Assembly: GCF_002860285.1 (NCBI RefSeq) | Contig: NZ_PGVF01000004.1 | Span: 1-64,000, forward strand | Length of the DNA: 64,000 nucleotides | Source: Bacillus sp. M6-12 | GTDB lineage: Bacteria > Bacillota > Bacilli > Bacillales > DSM-1321 | Direction: 5' to 3' | Shown: one piece after another, positions 55,394-64,000 of the stretch | Numbering within the stretch: position 1 is the first letter of the stretch | How the letters are laid out: each line of letters begins with the position of its first letter | The notes under the pieces: model-generated | The model's input: the letters and a program-made list of their open reading frames with translations, nothing else | The model's database searches: none | What the model was told of the DNA's origin: nothing | Position numbers and translations under genes: made by a program

Positions 55394-56275
55394 TTATTTT
55401 CGCTTTTGAACCCAGCCAAGTATCATTTCACGGATAAGCTTGCTGGCTGTATTTGCTGTTTGTTCTGATACGTCGTAAATTGGAGCTACTTCCACCAAGT
55501 CGCAGCCCACCACTTTAATGTCTGATTTTGCAATGGCATGAATCGACGCCAAAAGCTCTTTGGAAGTGATGCCGCCTGCATCTACTGTTCCTGTTCCAGG
55601 AGCGTGTGCCGGGTCAAGAACATCAATATCAATTGTTACATAAACCGGACGGCCCGCTAATGTTGGCAGGATTTCCTTTAATGGCTCAAGCACTTCGAAT
55701 TTAGAGATGTGCATTCCGTTTTCCTTGGCCCACTGGAATTCTTCCTTCATCCCTGAACGGATTCCAAATGAATAGACATTATGCGGCCCAATATGCTCGG
55801 CAATTTTACGGATTGGCGTGGAATGGGAAAGCGGCTCCCCTTCATATTCCTCACGAAGGTCTGTATGGGCATCCATATGGATGATTGCCAAATCAGGATA
55901 TTTCTTGGCAACTGCCTTCATGACCGGCCAGGAAACTAAGTGCTCTCCCCCCATGCCAAGCGGAAACTTATCTTCAGCAAGAAGCGTATCAATAAAATCT
56001 TCGATAATATCAAGGCTTCGCTGCGGATTGCCAAATGGAAGCGGGATGTCCCCTGCATCAAAATACTTTACTTCTTCCAGTTCACGGTCTAAATAGGCGC
56101 TATATTCCTCTAATCCGATTGATACCTCACGAATTCTGGCAGGCCCGAACCGTGAGCCCGGACGGTAGCTGACTGTCCAGTCCATCGGCATTCCATAAAT
56201 GACTGCCTCTGCTTCTTCAAAATTCGGGTGGCTTTTTATAAAAACATTTCCTGAATAGGCTTCATCAAAACGCAT
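55394..56275 (-). CDS. speB: Agmatinase
   Basis: SpeB hydrolyses agmatine to putrescine and urea. The 293-residue ureohydrolase has the binuclear Mn ligands in GGEHLVSW, HMDAHTDLR and TIDIDVLDPAHAPGTG. AAGAGGG precedes the ATG. It lies downstream of speE as in B. subtilis, but a family B repeat fills the 400-bp gap between them. Confidence 0.95.
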   Translation of the reverse strand: MRFDEAYSGNVFIKSHPNFEEAEAVIYGMPMDWTVSYRPGSRFGPARIREVSIGLEEYSAYLDRELEEVKYFDAGDIPLPFGNPQRSLDIIEDFIDTLLAEDKFPLGMGGEHLVSWPVMKAVAKKYPDLAIIHMDAHTDLREEYEGEPLSHSTPIRKIAEHIGPHNVYSFGIRSGMKEEFQWAKENGMHISKFEVLEPLKEILPTLAGRPVYVTIDIDVLDPAHAPGTGTVDAGGITSKELLASIHAIAKSDIKVVGCDLVEVAPIYDVSEQTANTASKLIREMILGWVQKRK

Positions 56276-56389
56276 AGAGAATCCCTCTTTCTTATTTAAA
56301 ATTGCTTTTGAAAACCATAGAAAACCTTGCCGGCAGACAAAAGGAACATCGGCTAGTAACTGGCAGGGCTGAAATCTAAGGCCTCTTCA

Positions 56390-56670
56390 ACCTCCGTCCT
56401 GTGCCAAACGCCGACGCCAGCACATCCTCACAAAGCTACACGCTTTGTTTTGTGCGATGTGCTGGCGCAGAGTTTCTTGTCCTATCACAAAGGTAAAGTC
56501 GCGTCCTCACAAAGCTGTCGCTTTGTTTCGTGCGATGAATCGCTGCTGAAGCTTTCCTTGTCCTGTGGCAAGGCCGTTTTGACCCACATCCTCACAAAGC
56601 AACGCTTTGTGTCGTGCGATGCATCGCAGCGAAGGCTTCCTTGTCCTGTGGGCCTCCGGCAAGGATATAG
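56390..56670. repeat. Intergenic repeat family B, copy 6 (internal modules only)
   Basis: Three copies of the CACAAAGC-GCTTTGT module, each followed by a TCGTGCGATG-ATCGC segment and CTTGTCCT. The usual AAGCGC start and GGAGCTAGACAT end are missing. It lies between speE and speB. Confidence 0.75.
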
Positions 56671-56679
56671 TTACTATAA

Positions 56680-57507
56680 TTACTTAATCAAATCTTGGAC
56701 AAACTTAGGCAATACAAAAGCTGCTTTATGAAGTTCTTTTGTATAATACTTTGTTTCGATCTCATGGAACCGCTCTTCGCTCACTTGCAGAGGGTCGTGC
56801 TTTTTGGAACCGATTGTGAATGTCCACAATCCGCTTGGATAAGTTGGGATGTTCGCAACGTAAAGGCTTGTGATCGGGAAGATTTCCTTAACATCTCTTT
56901 GAACCTCAGTAATCAGGTCAGCTTTAAACCAAGGGTTGTCTGTTTGAGCTACAAAAATTCCGTCTTCTTTAAGCGCTTTTGCAATTCCAGCATAAAACCC
57001 TTTTGTGAATAAATTTACCGCAGGCCCGACTGGCTCCGTGGAATCAACCATAATAACATCGTATTCATTTTCGCTTTTTGCAATATGCATGAATCCGTCA
57101 TCAACCTGAACATCAACACGCGGATCATCTAGCATTCCTGCAATCTCAGGAAGGTATTTCTTGGAATACTCAATAACCTTGCCATCAATGTCAACTAGGG
57201 TTGCTTTTTTTACGCTTGGATGCTTTAGGACTTCACGGATAACTCCTCCATCCCCCCCGCCTACAACAAGGACGTTTTCAGGATTCGGGTGAGTAAACAA
57301 CGGCACATGTGCCACCATTTCATGGTATACAAATTCATCTTTAACTGATGTCATAACCATATCGTCAAGAAGAAGCATATTGCCCCATTCTGCCGTTTCG
57401 ATCATATCAAGCTTTTGAAAGTCTGTTTGTTCTGTATGTAAAGTACGATTCACCTTCATCGTTATGCCAAAATTCTCTGTTTGTTTTTCAGTAAACCAAA
57501 TTCCCAT
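56680..57507 (-). CDS. speE: Spermidine synthase
   Basis: SpeE transfers aminopropyl from decarboxylated SAM to putrescine. The 275-residue protein has [15 protein letters not shown] (decarboxylated-SAM site), [15 protein letters not shown] (catalytic Asp) and the N-terminal beta domain. AAAGGAAGGAAG precedes the ATG. It has an unusual 300-base leader, described separately. Confidence 0.96.
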   Translation of the reverse strand: MGIWFTEKQTENFGITMKVNRTLHTEQTDFQKLDMIETAEWGNMLLLDDMVMTSVKDEFVYHEMVAHVPLFTHPNPENVLVVGGGDGGVIREVLKHPSVKKATLVDIDGKVIEYSKKYLPEIAGMLDDPRVDVQVDDGFMHIAKSENEYDVIMVDSTEPVGPAVNLFTKGFYAGIAKALKEDGIFVAQTDNPWFKADLITEVQRDVKEIFPITSLYVANIPTYPSGLWTFTIGSKKHDPLQVSEERFHEIETKYYTKELHKAAFVLPKFVQDLIK

Positions 57508-57709
57508 TGTATCTCTTCCTTCCTTTTTCCAAATTAAATGAAGTTATCGCTTTCAAAAGCAAGGTTCATCAATAGTTTCCAGACAAATACAGGAAACCTT
57601 GCTTTAATACCGAGTCATTATTAAAGTTCCCCAACAAAGAAATTACAAACCCAGAAATGCAAATGCCCTATCAAAAGGAACGTTCACGTTGGTACTGATT
57701 TTTTGTAAC

Positions 57710-57753
57710 GGTTCTCGGTTGTAATCAGGGGGCTGCAGCTGGATTCGTTCAAG
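57710..57753 (-). other. Leader segment of speE resembling the pyrG leader
   Basis: On the minus strand the core reads CCTGATTACAACCGAGAACC; the pyrG leader at 37147-37170 has CCTGATTGTAACCGGGACCC. Similarity fades to either side. Role unknown. Confidence 0.4.
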
Positions 57754-57780
57754 TCAGGGTAACTACCCTAATCCGCATAA

Positions 57781-57806
57781 GAAAAAACTCGGTGGTTGCC
57801 GAGTTC
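57781..57806 (-). terminator. Terminator-like hairpin in the speE leader
   Basis: AACTCGG and CCGAGTT (seven pairs, six-base loop) followed by six T on the minus strand. It starts only about eight bases after the predicted start point. Confidence 0.6.
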
Positions 57807-57819
57807 ATTGCTAGAGAAA

Positions 57820-57847
57820 AGTATAGAACAATCTAGCAAAATTGCAA
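57820..57847 (-). promoter_or_regulatory. Predicted sigma-A promoter reading toward speE
   Basis: TTGCAA, 16 bases, TATACT on the minus strand. The start point would be near 57813, giving a leader of about 305 bases. Confidence 0.55.
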
Positions 57848-57874
57848 GAAAAAATTTGCTCTATCAATATCGAT

Positions 57875-57904
57875 GTTTAAAAATCATTGTTTTTTTTCAT
57901 ACTG
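57875..57904 (+). promoter_or_regulatory. Possible forespore (sigma-F/G) promoter of the PBP gene
   Basis: GTTTA, 18 bases, CATACTG on the plus strand, 35 bases before the gene. The -10 resembles the sigma-G CATAMTA box; the -35 is only partly consistent. The B. subtilis orthologue pbpG is forespore-expressed. Confidence 0.35.
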
Positions 57905-57938
57905 ATAGTAATACCTATGGCCGAAGAAGGTGAAGTAA

Positions 57939-60014
57939 GTGGAATTGATTACTGGACAAAATTTTAAACGAACAGCAAAATACATCAGGGCAGCGGTCAT
58001 TATTGCGTGCCTTTTCTCCATTTTGCTTGGACTTGCAGCTTTTTCGCTGTTCACCTATGCCAAAATATTAGGTGCACCGCCATTAGCTGTTCCGCAATCG
58101 ACCATTTATTTTGGGGAAAATGGAGAGGTTATCGGAGAAAGCGATAATGGACAAAAACGATATTGGGTAAAGCTTGATGATATATCGAAGGATTTAATAG
58201 ATGCAACCATAGCCGTGGAAGACCAGCATTTTTACAAGCATTACGGCTTTGACATGAAAAGGATCGCCGGAGCGGTAGTCGCGGACATCCGAGCGATGGC
58301 AAAGGTTCAGGGAGCCAGTACGATCACCCAGCAATATGCCCGAAACTTGTTTCTCGAACATGATAAAACATGGCAGCGGAAGATTACCGAAGCTTTTTAT
58401 ACACTTCGTCTCGAAATGAATTATTCTAAAAAAGAAATTTTAGAAGGCTACTTAAATACCATTTATTATGGACACAGAGCTTATGGCGTCGAAGCTGCCA
58501 GCCAGTATTATTTCAACAAATCAGCCAAGGATCTGACTCTTGCGGAGGCCAGCATGCTCGCCGGAATCCCAAAGGGCCCGGCCAGCTATTCACCGCTGGA
58601 GAATATCGAAAAAGCAAAAAAACGCCAAGCTATCGTATTGAAATCGATGAAGAATCAGAAGATTATCAAATCAGCTGAAGCTGAAGCAGCAAAAGGCGAG
58701 ACTTTGGCATTAACAGGCAAACATCCATCTTCAGGCGAAAAAACTGCACCGTATTTTCAGGATGCTGTAAAGCAGGCACTAAAAAGTAAACTGGGATTGG
58801 ACGAACGGACAATTGAGCTTGGAGGATTAAAGGTCTATACAACGCTCAATAAGAAAAAACAAAAAGCGGCAGAAGAAGCCTTTGACTCGATTATGTCAGA
58901 TCAATCGAAAATACAGGCAGCTCTTATTGCAATGAACCCCAAAAATGGAGAGGTTGAGGCTCTGATTGGCGGCAGGGACTATAAGGAAAGTTCTTTTAAT
59001 CGGAGCACTCAAGCGGTACGCCAGCCTGGGTCGACAATCAAACCGCTGCTGTATTATGCTGCGCTGGAAAAGGGGTTTACCCCCTCCACCACATTGAGAA
59101 GCGAAAAAACGACTTTTACTTTTGATGACGGCGCGTCTTCTTACACACCGCATAATTTTAATCATCAGTATGCGAACGGGAATATCACGCTTGCACAGGC
59201 TATTGCTCTGTCTGATAATGTGTACGCTGTCAAAACCCATATGTTTCTCGGGGAAGATACTTTAGTAGATACAGTCAGGAAGTTTGGCCTTTCCTCGAAA
59301 ATGTCAGCCGTTCCTTCGCTTGCTCTTGGCACCTCCGGAGTACGGATGCTCGAGATGGTAAATGCTTACGGAATCCTTGCAAATGGAGGAAAAAAGGTAG
59401 AGCCAGTCTTTATCAAACGGGTCGAAAACCATAAAGGGGACATTATCTATAAGCATGAACAGCATAAAAAGACAGTATTGGACCCTGATAAAGCATATGT
59501 TATGACACAAATGCTGACAGGGATTTTTGATAAAAAGCTCAATGGCCATGCAAGTGTTACCGGGACAGCCATTATTCCGCAGCTTACCCGCCCTTATGCG
59601 GGCAAATCTGGCACAACGCCATCAGATAGCTGGATGATTGGCTATACACCGCAGCTTGTGGCCGGCGTTTGGGCCGGATTTGATCATTCCCAAAAAATTG
59701 AAGCAACAGAAGATAAATCTTATGCTAAAAAGATTTGGGCCCGGTTTATGGAATACAGCCTTGAAGATGAGCCGGTGAAAAACTTTAAGCCTTCTGAAAA
59801 TGTTACAGGTGTGAAAATTGACCCCGCCAACGGACTGCTTGCAACAGAAGATTGCCCTGCTGCCAGGATGACCTACTTTGAAAAAGGTACGGAACCAACC
59901 GAATACTGTACAGACCATATCCATGATGGGCTTTTCAACCGGGAAAACAGACAATCGCCTGAACAGAAAAAAGGCTGGTATAAAAAGTTCCTTGAATTTT
60001 GGAAGTCTGAATAA
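57939..60014 (+). CDS. pbpG: Class A penicillin-binding protein (PbpG/YwhE type)
   Basis: A bifunctional peptidoglycan synthase of 691 residues with one N-terminal membrane helix (17-43). The glycosyltransferase domain has catalytic E94 in VEDQHFYKHYGFD and QGASTITQQYARN. The transpeptidase domain has S365-T-I-K368 in RQPGSTIKP, the SDN motif (LSDNVYAV) and KSGT in AGKSGTTPSDSW. Size and location match B. subtilis PbpG, which acts in sporulation. Start is GTG at 57939 after GAAGGTG. Divergent from speE. Confidence 0.93.
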   Translation: MELITGQNFKRTAKYIRAAVIIACLFSILLGLAAFSLFTYAKILGAPPLAVPQSTIYFGENGEVIGESDNGQKRYWVKLDDISKDLIDATIAVEDQHFYKHYGFDMKRIAGAVVADIRAMAKVQGASTITQQYARNLFLEHDKTWQRKITEAFYTLRLEMNYSKKEILEGYLNTIYYGHRAYGVEAASQYYFNKSAKDLTLAEASMLAGIPKGPASYSPLENIEKAKKRQAIVLKSMKNQKIIKSAEAEAAKGETLALTGKHPSSGEKTAPYFQDAVKQALKSKLGLDERTIELGGLKVYTTLNKKKQKAAEEAFDSIMSDQSKIQAALIAMNPKNGEVEALIGGRDYKESSFNRSTQAVRQPGSTIKPLLYYAALEKGFTPSTTLRSEKTTFTFDDGASSYTPHNFNHQYANGNITLAQAIALSDNVYAVKTHMFLGEDTLVDTVRKFGLSSKMSAVPSLALGTSGVRMLEMVNAYGILANGGKKVEPVFIKRVENHKGDIIYKHEQHKKTVLDPDKAYVMTQMLTGIFDKKLNGHASVTGTAIIPQLTRPYAGKSGTTPSDSWMIGYTPQLVAGVWAGFDHSQKIEATEDKSYAKKIWARFMEYSLEDEPVKNFKPSENVTGVKIDPANGLLATEDCPAARMTYFEKGTEPTEYCTDHIHDGLFNRENRQSPEQKKGWYKKFLEFWKSE

Positions 60015-60053
60015 CGGAAAAACCCCGAGACATTCCGTCCCGGGGTTTTTCCT
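60015..60053 (+). terminator. Intrinsic terminator of pbpG
   Basis: Stem GGAAAAACCCCG with CGGGGTTTTTCC, T run on the plus strand. A second palindrome (TTTACAGCGT with ACGCTGTAAA, 60062-60085) follows; it lacks a T run. Confidence 0.9.
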
Positions 60054-60169
60054 GTCCTAGTTTTACAGCGTCTGCACGCTGTAAATTAGTTTACCTGATT
60101 TTACTGAATTTCAAAAGACTTTCATGTAAGATTCGAAATTTTTTCACAAAATTGACATATATTTTCTGA

Positions 60170-60682
60170 TCAAAGAGCTTGCAATCCTTGTTTTAATTCC
60201 TCTGAAGATTTTTCCCACATTTCGCTATTATGATTTTGCAGGTACTCCGCCAGGATTTTTTTGGACCGGTCGTCCATATGATCTACCATGATATACCGTT
60301 TTAAAGACTTATCCATTTTGTTGACATGCTCAGGAAGCGATTTATAGCCTCTTCTGATTTCTCTGTCCACTGTCATTTCACAGGCTGTCACTCCGGCGTA
60401 GAGCGGGCCATCTGCAGTTACTTCAATTGTCACCCAGACGAGCCAATAAGGCTTTCCATTTGGAACCTGGGTTTTGTCAGGAAGGAACTTTATCCCCTTC
60501 TCCACGGCGCTCCTTGCGTGCATAGCGCCAACATCAACGGCTGCATCACCTGCTTCTACATCAATGATAACAGGAGAAATATTATCAAGGGTAAGCACTC
60601 CAGCGCCAAAGCCTTTATGGCCTGCCATCGGGTCATTTTTTACGATATTAAAGCCCATCTTCTTTTTTGGCTGATTTTCCAT
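60170..60682 (-). CDS. ywhD: YwhD family protein (function unknown)
   Basis: A 170-residue conserved Bacillus protein with GFNIVKNDPMAGHKGFGAGVLTLDNISPVIID, GKPYWLVWVTIEV and NKMDKSLKRYIMVDHMDD. It follows the membrane protease gene by 25 bases and probably shares its transcript. CAAGGAG precedes the ATG. No function is known to me. Confidence 0.86.
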   Translation of the reverse strand: MENQPKKKMGFNIVKNDPMAGHKGFGAGVLTLDNISPVIIDVEAGDAAVDVGAMHARSAVEKGIKFLPDKTQVPNGKPYWLVWVTIEVTADGPLYAGVTACEMTVDREIRRGYKSLPEHVNKMDKSLKRYIMVDHMDDRSKKILAEYLQNHNSEMWEKSSEELKQGLQAL

Positions 60683-60707
60683 AGTTTATTGTCTCCTTGT
60701 AAAAGAT

Positions 60708-61364
60708 TTAAAGAAAGATTGCTGAAAAAAAGTCACCCATCCCTCCCAGAACAAATGGAAGAACAACCCCGAATAACGGCTGTATTGTATATTGATCAAG
60801 CGGGGTAATCATCAAAATTAAAAAGATTAATACTCCATAAACTTCATATTGCGTCATCTTGGCCCGAATATTGGAAGGGGCCAAATCCTGAATAATCCGC
60901 CACCCATCCAAAGCTGGCAATGGAAGCAGATTAAAAATAAATAATATGATATTCAGCTGAATGAACATATCAAGAAATTGCCGGATAAAGTCAGGAAGCT
61001 GGCCAGACATGCCTGCCGCAGCAAGTCCATACCAGATAATAAAACCAAGACAGGCCAGCAGGAAATTGCTGAAGGGTCCTGCAAATGAAACCGCAACTCC
61101 GGCCAGTCGCGGATTCTTAAAATGGTGCCGATTCACCGGTACTGGCCTTGCCCAGCCAAACCCTGCAATCAAGAGCAGGATGGTTCCGACAGGGTCAAGA
61201 TGATTAATTGGGTTTAAAGTTATTCTGCCCTGATTCTTCGCAGTTGGATCACCAAATTTATAGGCGACATAAGCATGCGAAAATTCATGGACTGTAAAAG
61301 CAATCAGCAGCGTTATGATGACATAAGGCAGCTGCTCCAATGAAAATGCTAAAAATTGTTCCAA
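60708..61364 (-). CDS. ywhC: Site-2 protease family membrane zinc protease (YwhC)
   Basis: An M50 intramembrane metalloprotease of 218 residues with four or five helices. The zinc motif HEFSH is at 26-30 and the third ligand in LPALDGWR (the NPDG-type motif). A TTG start at 61364 is preferred: GGGGAG lies seven bases upstream, and the predicted promoter would place the ATG at 61379 only about ten bases from the mRNA start. Substrate unknown. Confidence 0.88.
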   Translation of the reverse strand: MEQFLAFSLEQLPYVIITLLIAFTVHEFSHAYVAYKFGDPTAKNQGRITLNPINHLDPVGTILLLIAGFGWARPVPVNRHHFKNPRLAGVAVSFAGPFSNFLLACLGFIIWYGLAAAGMSGQLPDFIRQFLDMFIQLNIILFIFNLLPLPALDGWRIIQDLAPSNIRAKMTQYEVYGVLIFLILMITPLDQYTIQPLFGVVLPFVLGGMGDFFSAIFL

Positions 61365-61395
61365 ACTGATTCTCCCCATTCTTTTTCTTACAATC

Positions 61396-61424
61396 AGTAT
61401 ACATCAAATGATTATGGATGTTAA
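61396..61424 (-). promoter_or_regulatory. Predicted sigma-A promoter of ywhC-ywhD
   Basis: TTAACA, 17 bases, TATACT on the minus strand, in the gap shared with the divergent ywhB gene. Confidence 0.65.
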
Positions 61425-61504
61425 AAACCAAGACACCTATCTTGCTTTTAGTTTAGCCATATGAAACACTATTAAAATAAGAATATGAAAGGAGGGTTTG
61501 CAGC

Positions 61505-61690
61505 ATGCCTTATGTAACTGTGAAAATGCTTGAAGGCCGTTCAGAGGACCAGAAAAAAGCGCTGGTTGAGAAGGTAACAGAAGCTGTGGCAGAATCCACT
61601 GGAGCAACAAAAGACAAAGTGGTCGTTTTCATTGAAGAAATGTCTAAAAACCATTATGCAGTCGCTGGAAAGCGATTAAGCGACGAATAA
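61505..61690 (+). CDS. ywhB: 4-oxalocrotonate tautomerase family enzyme (YwhB)
   Basis: A 61-residue tautomerase. After removal of Met the catalytic N-terminal proline is exposed (PYVTVKMLEGR), and the conserved basic residue is in [27 protein letters not shown] precedes the ATG. The biological substrate of the B. subtilis homologue is not known. Confidence 0.93.
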   Translation: MPYVTVKMLEGRSEDQKKALVEKVTEAVAESTGATKDKVVVFIEEMSKNHYAVAGKRLSDE

Positions 61691-61731
61691 AAAGAAATGC
61701 GCAAGCGCCCTGCTATATCTGTACTTGTTAG
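61691..61731. repeat. Minimal remnant of repeat family B (copy 7)
   Basis: GAAATGCGCAAGCGCCCTG is followed at once by CTATATCTGTACTTGTTAG, so only the two ends remain and the middle is deleted. Confidence 0.6.
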
Positions 61732-61755
61732 AAAGGTTAATACTCTTCTTATTCT

Positions 61756-61795
61756 AAAAAACCTTGCCTTCGAATATCTGAGGCAAGGTTTTTAT
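61756..61795 (+). terminator. Intrinsic terminator of ywhB
   Basis: Stem AAAACCTTGCCT with AGGCAAGGTTTT and T run; could also serve ywgA-side transcription on the minus strand only weakly. Confidence 0.85.
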
Positions 61796-61924
61796 CATTA
61801 TAGGAAGTCTGGACAGCAATTATATTCTTTTTTTATTTTCACGGAATTAGTCGGCACAGCAGCGTTGATTATACCGTACATAACCATTACCTTTCCAGCC
61901 TCATCCTAAGCCGGTATGTTCACC

Positions 61925-62458
61925 TTACACAATCGCCGGTCCAGCTGCTTGCTGCAGCAGCCCCTTTTGCTTTAAGGAGTCAATATAGGCATGGGCGTCA
62001 GCCATTTCCTCAAGCGTGTAATTTTGCTTGCTTTTTAAGGTAAAGACCTTTTCGGCAATTTCCTCAGGCGGAAGATTGTCAAAGTACAGGACGGTTGAAA
62101 CTAATTCCAGGAACCTTGCTGATTGCTGATTCATATCCAGCAGGCACTCATCAAGCGCTGGCATGCTTATTTCATGCAGGGATAGAAATTCCTTTCCGGA
62201 TTCGGTAACAGAATAGCGGTACTGCCAATAGCCCGCCTTTTTTTCTTTGACTTCATCCAGGTATCCCATGTTACAAAGCTCTTCGATTCGAAGCGTCAGT
62301 TCTTCAGAATACGGGCCATAAAAATGGAATTGAAATTTTTCCTGAAACGGAAATGAGATTTTCTTGGCAATAAAAATAATTTTCTGCAGTTTTTTCCTTC
62401 CGACTATTTCCCCTGCTGAAAATATGGCATGTATAATTTTAGCATGATCCTTGAACAA
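61925..62458 (-). CDS. ywgA: YwgA family protein (function unknown)
   Basis: A 177-residue soluble protein with an N-terminal winged-helix-like segment (AGEIVGRKKLQKIIFIAKK, FYGPYSEELTLRIEELCNMGYL). The start is TTG at 62458, nine bases after GAGGAG. It lies downstream of ywfO and is kept with it in Bacilli. The fold suggests DNA or protein binding, but this is inference. Confidence 0.82.
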   Translation of the reverse strand: MFKDHAKIIHAIFSAGEIVGRKKLQKIIFIAKKISFPFQEKFQFHFYGPYSEELTLRIEELCNMGYLDEVKEKKAGYWQYRYSVTESGKEFLSLHEISMPALDECLLDMNQQSARFLELVSTVLYFDNLPPEEIAEKVFTLKSKQNYTLEEMADAHAYIDSLKQKGLLQQAAGPAIV

Positions 62459-62628
62459 GGCATGTCACTCCTCAACCTATAATAAAATCCAGGCACCAGC
62501 TTAATGGACATTGGTTCACATCTGCCGCATTCATTTGGCTGACTGCTTTCGCCAGACAGCAGTATTTGCTGACACAGCTGCTTTTTTCGGCAAAAAAACG
62601 GAATCATCAATATGTAATGGACCTTGGC

Positions 62629-63933
62629 CTATTCCAGCTCCAGCAGCTTTCTAATTTGTTTCTTGATATTCTTTTTTGAAGAATCATCCCAAAGTAGGTC
62701 TTCCGGAAAGTATAATTTATGGTCTGTTCTTCTTTTTCCGGAAATAGCATCAACAATTTCTGATTCTCTCGATAATTCTCTAATATCTCCATCCTTTTTT
62801 AACAGGTGGATTGGCAGCCGTTCTTCCTCTTCACCCGGCCGGTAAAAATCATAAGGCAAATCTGATGATGAATCCACTACCAGATAATAATCCGGGTTAA
62901 TGCCAGCTTTTTTAAAAAGCTTATTCAGCTCCATCAGCTTGTTCATCTGATCGTTGGATGGGTGGAATTCTGCATATTTAAATAAGTTACGATTTACAAA
63001 CCGCCTGCATAAATCCCGGAGAATCGCATCCTCTTCTTCTTCCCAGATTTGGAAATAATAGAACATAACGGCTTCATCCAGCTTTAAATAATCGCTTAAT
63101 GACATATTTCCGGTAAGCATGGAGTAAAAGTGAACTGGTTCCTGCTTAAATGTATAGCCAGTTTCATGTAAATGCTTGGCTCGATGCAGGATTTTCGTAA
63201 GAATAACCTCCGCACTTCTTGTAACTGGATGGAAGTAGACCTGCCAATACATTTGATAGCGGCTCATAATATAGTCCTCTACCGCATGCATCCCGCTTTG
63301 CTTAATCACGGCCTGGTCCTCCCGCGGCCTCATGACTCGCAGGATTCTTTCCATATCAAAATGGCCATAGCTGACACCGGTAAAATAAGCATCCCGCTGG
63401 AGATAATCCATCCTGTCGGCATCGATTTGGCTCGAAATTAAGCTGACTACCAGCTTGTTCTTATACGTTTTGGCTATTACATCGGCTACTTTCTTCGGAA
63501 AATCCACACCAACCTGTCTCAGAACAGCATTAACTTCCGTATTCCCAACTACAATCTCCCGGGTAAAGTGCTCATGATCCAGATCAAATACTTTTTCAAA
63601 CGAATGTGAGAATGGGCCATGCCCTAAATCATGAAGCAGGGCTGCACAAAGACATAGCAGCCGCTCCCCTTCATCCCATTCCGGCCGTCCTTTAAAGACA
63701 TCGTCAATAATGCGGCGAACGATCTCATAGACACCAAGCGAGTGGTTAAGGCGGCTATGCTCGGCGCCGTGAAAGGTTAAATAAGTAGTTCCAAGCTGTT
63801 TAATCCTTCTAAGCCGCTGAAATTCCTTTGTTCCTATCAAATCCCAAATAACCCTGTCCCTCACATGAATATACCGATGGACTGGATCTTTAAATACTTT
63901 TTCTTCTTTAAGTTTTTCAGCGGAATATTCCAT
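62629..63933 (-). CDS. ywfO: HD-domain phosphohydrolase, dNTPase-like (YwfO)
   Basis: A 434-residue HD protein related to dGTP triphosphohydrolases and SAMHD1. Metal ligands are H64 (RLNHSLG), H101-D102 (LLHDLGHGPFSH) and the Asp of SSQIDADRMDYL; the RLRRIKQLG and RYQMYWQVYFHP segments are family marks. The B. subtilis homologue has been reported as a dNTPase. GAGGG precedes the ATG. 170 bases separate it from ywgA; no gene there. Confidence 0.92.
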   Translation of the reverse strand: MEYSAEKLKEEKVFKDPVHRYIHVRDRVIWDLIGTKEFQRLRRIKQLGTTYLTFHGAEHSRLNHSLGVYEIVRRIIDDVFKGRPEWDEGERLLCLCAALLHDLGHGPFSHSFEKVFDLDHEHFTREIVVGNTEVNAVLRQVGVDFPKKVADVIAKTYKNKLVVSLISSQIDADRMDYLQRDAYFTGVSYGHFDMERILRVMRPREDQAVIKQSGMHAVEDYIMSRYQMYWQVYFHPVTRSAEVILTKILHRAKHLHETGYTFKQEPVHFYSMLTGNMSLSDYLKLDEAVMFYYFQIWEEEEDAILRDLCRRFVNRNLFKYAEFHPSNDQMNKLMELNKLFKKAGINPDYYLVVDSSSDLPYDFYRPGEEEERLPIHLLKKDGDIRELSRESEIVDAISGKRRTDHKLYFPEDLLWDDSSKKNIKKQIRKLLELE

Positions 63934-64000
63934 GGACTACCCTCATTTTCATTAAGGCTTTCTTAGCGGATAAGAACGTATAACTTTTTTAGCAAGTACA

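Noticed and set aside
60062..60085. Palindrome TTTACAGCGT/ACGCTGTAAA as terminator of ywhD
   Set aside because: Strong stem but no T run and 85 bases beyond the stop; left as an unassigned palindrome.
62404..62610. 68-codon ORF between ywgA and ywfO
   Set aside because: Overlaps ywgA, no ribosome site, no recognisable sequence.

Overview
The window is chromosomal DNA from a spore-forming Firmicute of the family Bacillaceae. The gene order matches the atp-to-ywf part of the Bacillus subtilis chromosome almost gene for gene (atp, upp, glyA, ywlG, rpiB, ywlE, mntP, ywlC, ywlB, spoIIR, prmC, prfA, tdk, rpmE, rho, glpX, murAB, ywjH, fbaA, spo0F, ywjG, pyrG, rpoE, ywjF, ywjE, ywjD, argS, ywiB, speB, speE, ywhE, ywhD, ywhC, ywhB, ywgA, ywfO). 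B. subtilis itself lacks nuo genes, so their presence plus the IcmF/beta-oxidation operon points to another genus such as Mesobacillus, Cytobacillus or a relative; this genus call is inference. Nearly all genes are on the minus strand.

Layout. 1-1178: start of a complex I operon (nuoA, nuoB, and nuoC cut by the window edge). 1872-9149: complete F1Fo ATP synthase operon atpZ-I-B-E-F-H-A-G-D-C behind one strong sigma-A-type promoter. 9395-15890: secreted subtilisin-like protease, UDP-GlcNAc 2-epimerase, uracil phosphoribosyltransferase, serine hydroxymethyltransferase (with a PurR-like operator) and YwlG. 16147-22830: rpiB, a chemoreceptor, arginine phosphatase, a decayed IS3-family element, manganese exporter, tRNA t6A synthase and a GNAT protein, with two clusters of DnaA boxes, then spoIIR behind a textbook sigma-F promoter. 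23100-35236: translation release, nucleotide salvage, Rho, gluconeogenesis/cell wall genes and spo0F with a sigma-H promoter. 35411-41927: pyrG, rpoE, a 53-residue membrane protein missed by simple ORF calling, and icmF.

41940-50114 is the main metabolic unit: thiolase, 3-hydroxyacyl-CoA dehydrogenase, two acyl-CoA dehydrogenases, a TetR regulator and isobutyryl-CoA mutase, plus the membrane iron-sulfur protein that passes electrons from ETF to menaquinone. Two 14-bp palindromes of the same form (TGAAYG-NN-CRTTCA), one in the thl upstream region and one inside the promoter spacer of the iron-sulfur gene, define a likely local TetR regulon; a cre-like site adds probable catabolite repression. 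50221-63933: cardiolipin synthase, UV endonuclease, argS, polyamine genes speB/speE, a class A penicillin-binding protein and conserved ywh/ywg/ywf genes.

Intergenic regions carry two families of non-coding repeats with inverted ends (three copies of family A, seven full, partial or remnant copies of family B) and a 21-22 bp tandem array. I found no rRNA, tRNA, CRISPR array, prophage or defence system. No wholly new multi-gene system is evident; the most interesting signals are regulatory: the DnaA-box clusters, the TetR operator pair, the speE and pyrG leaders, and the repeat families.
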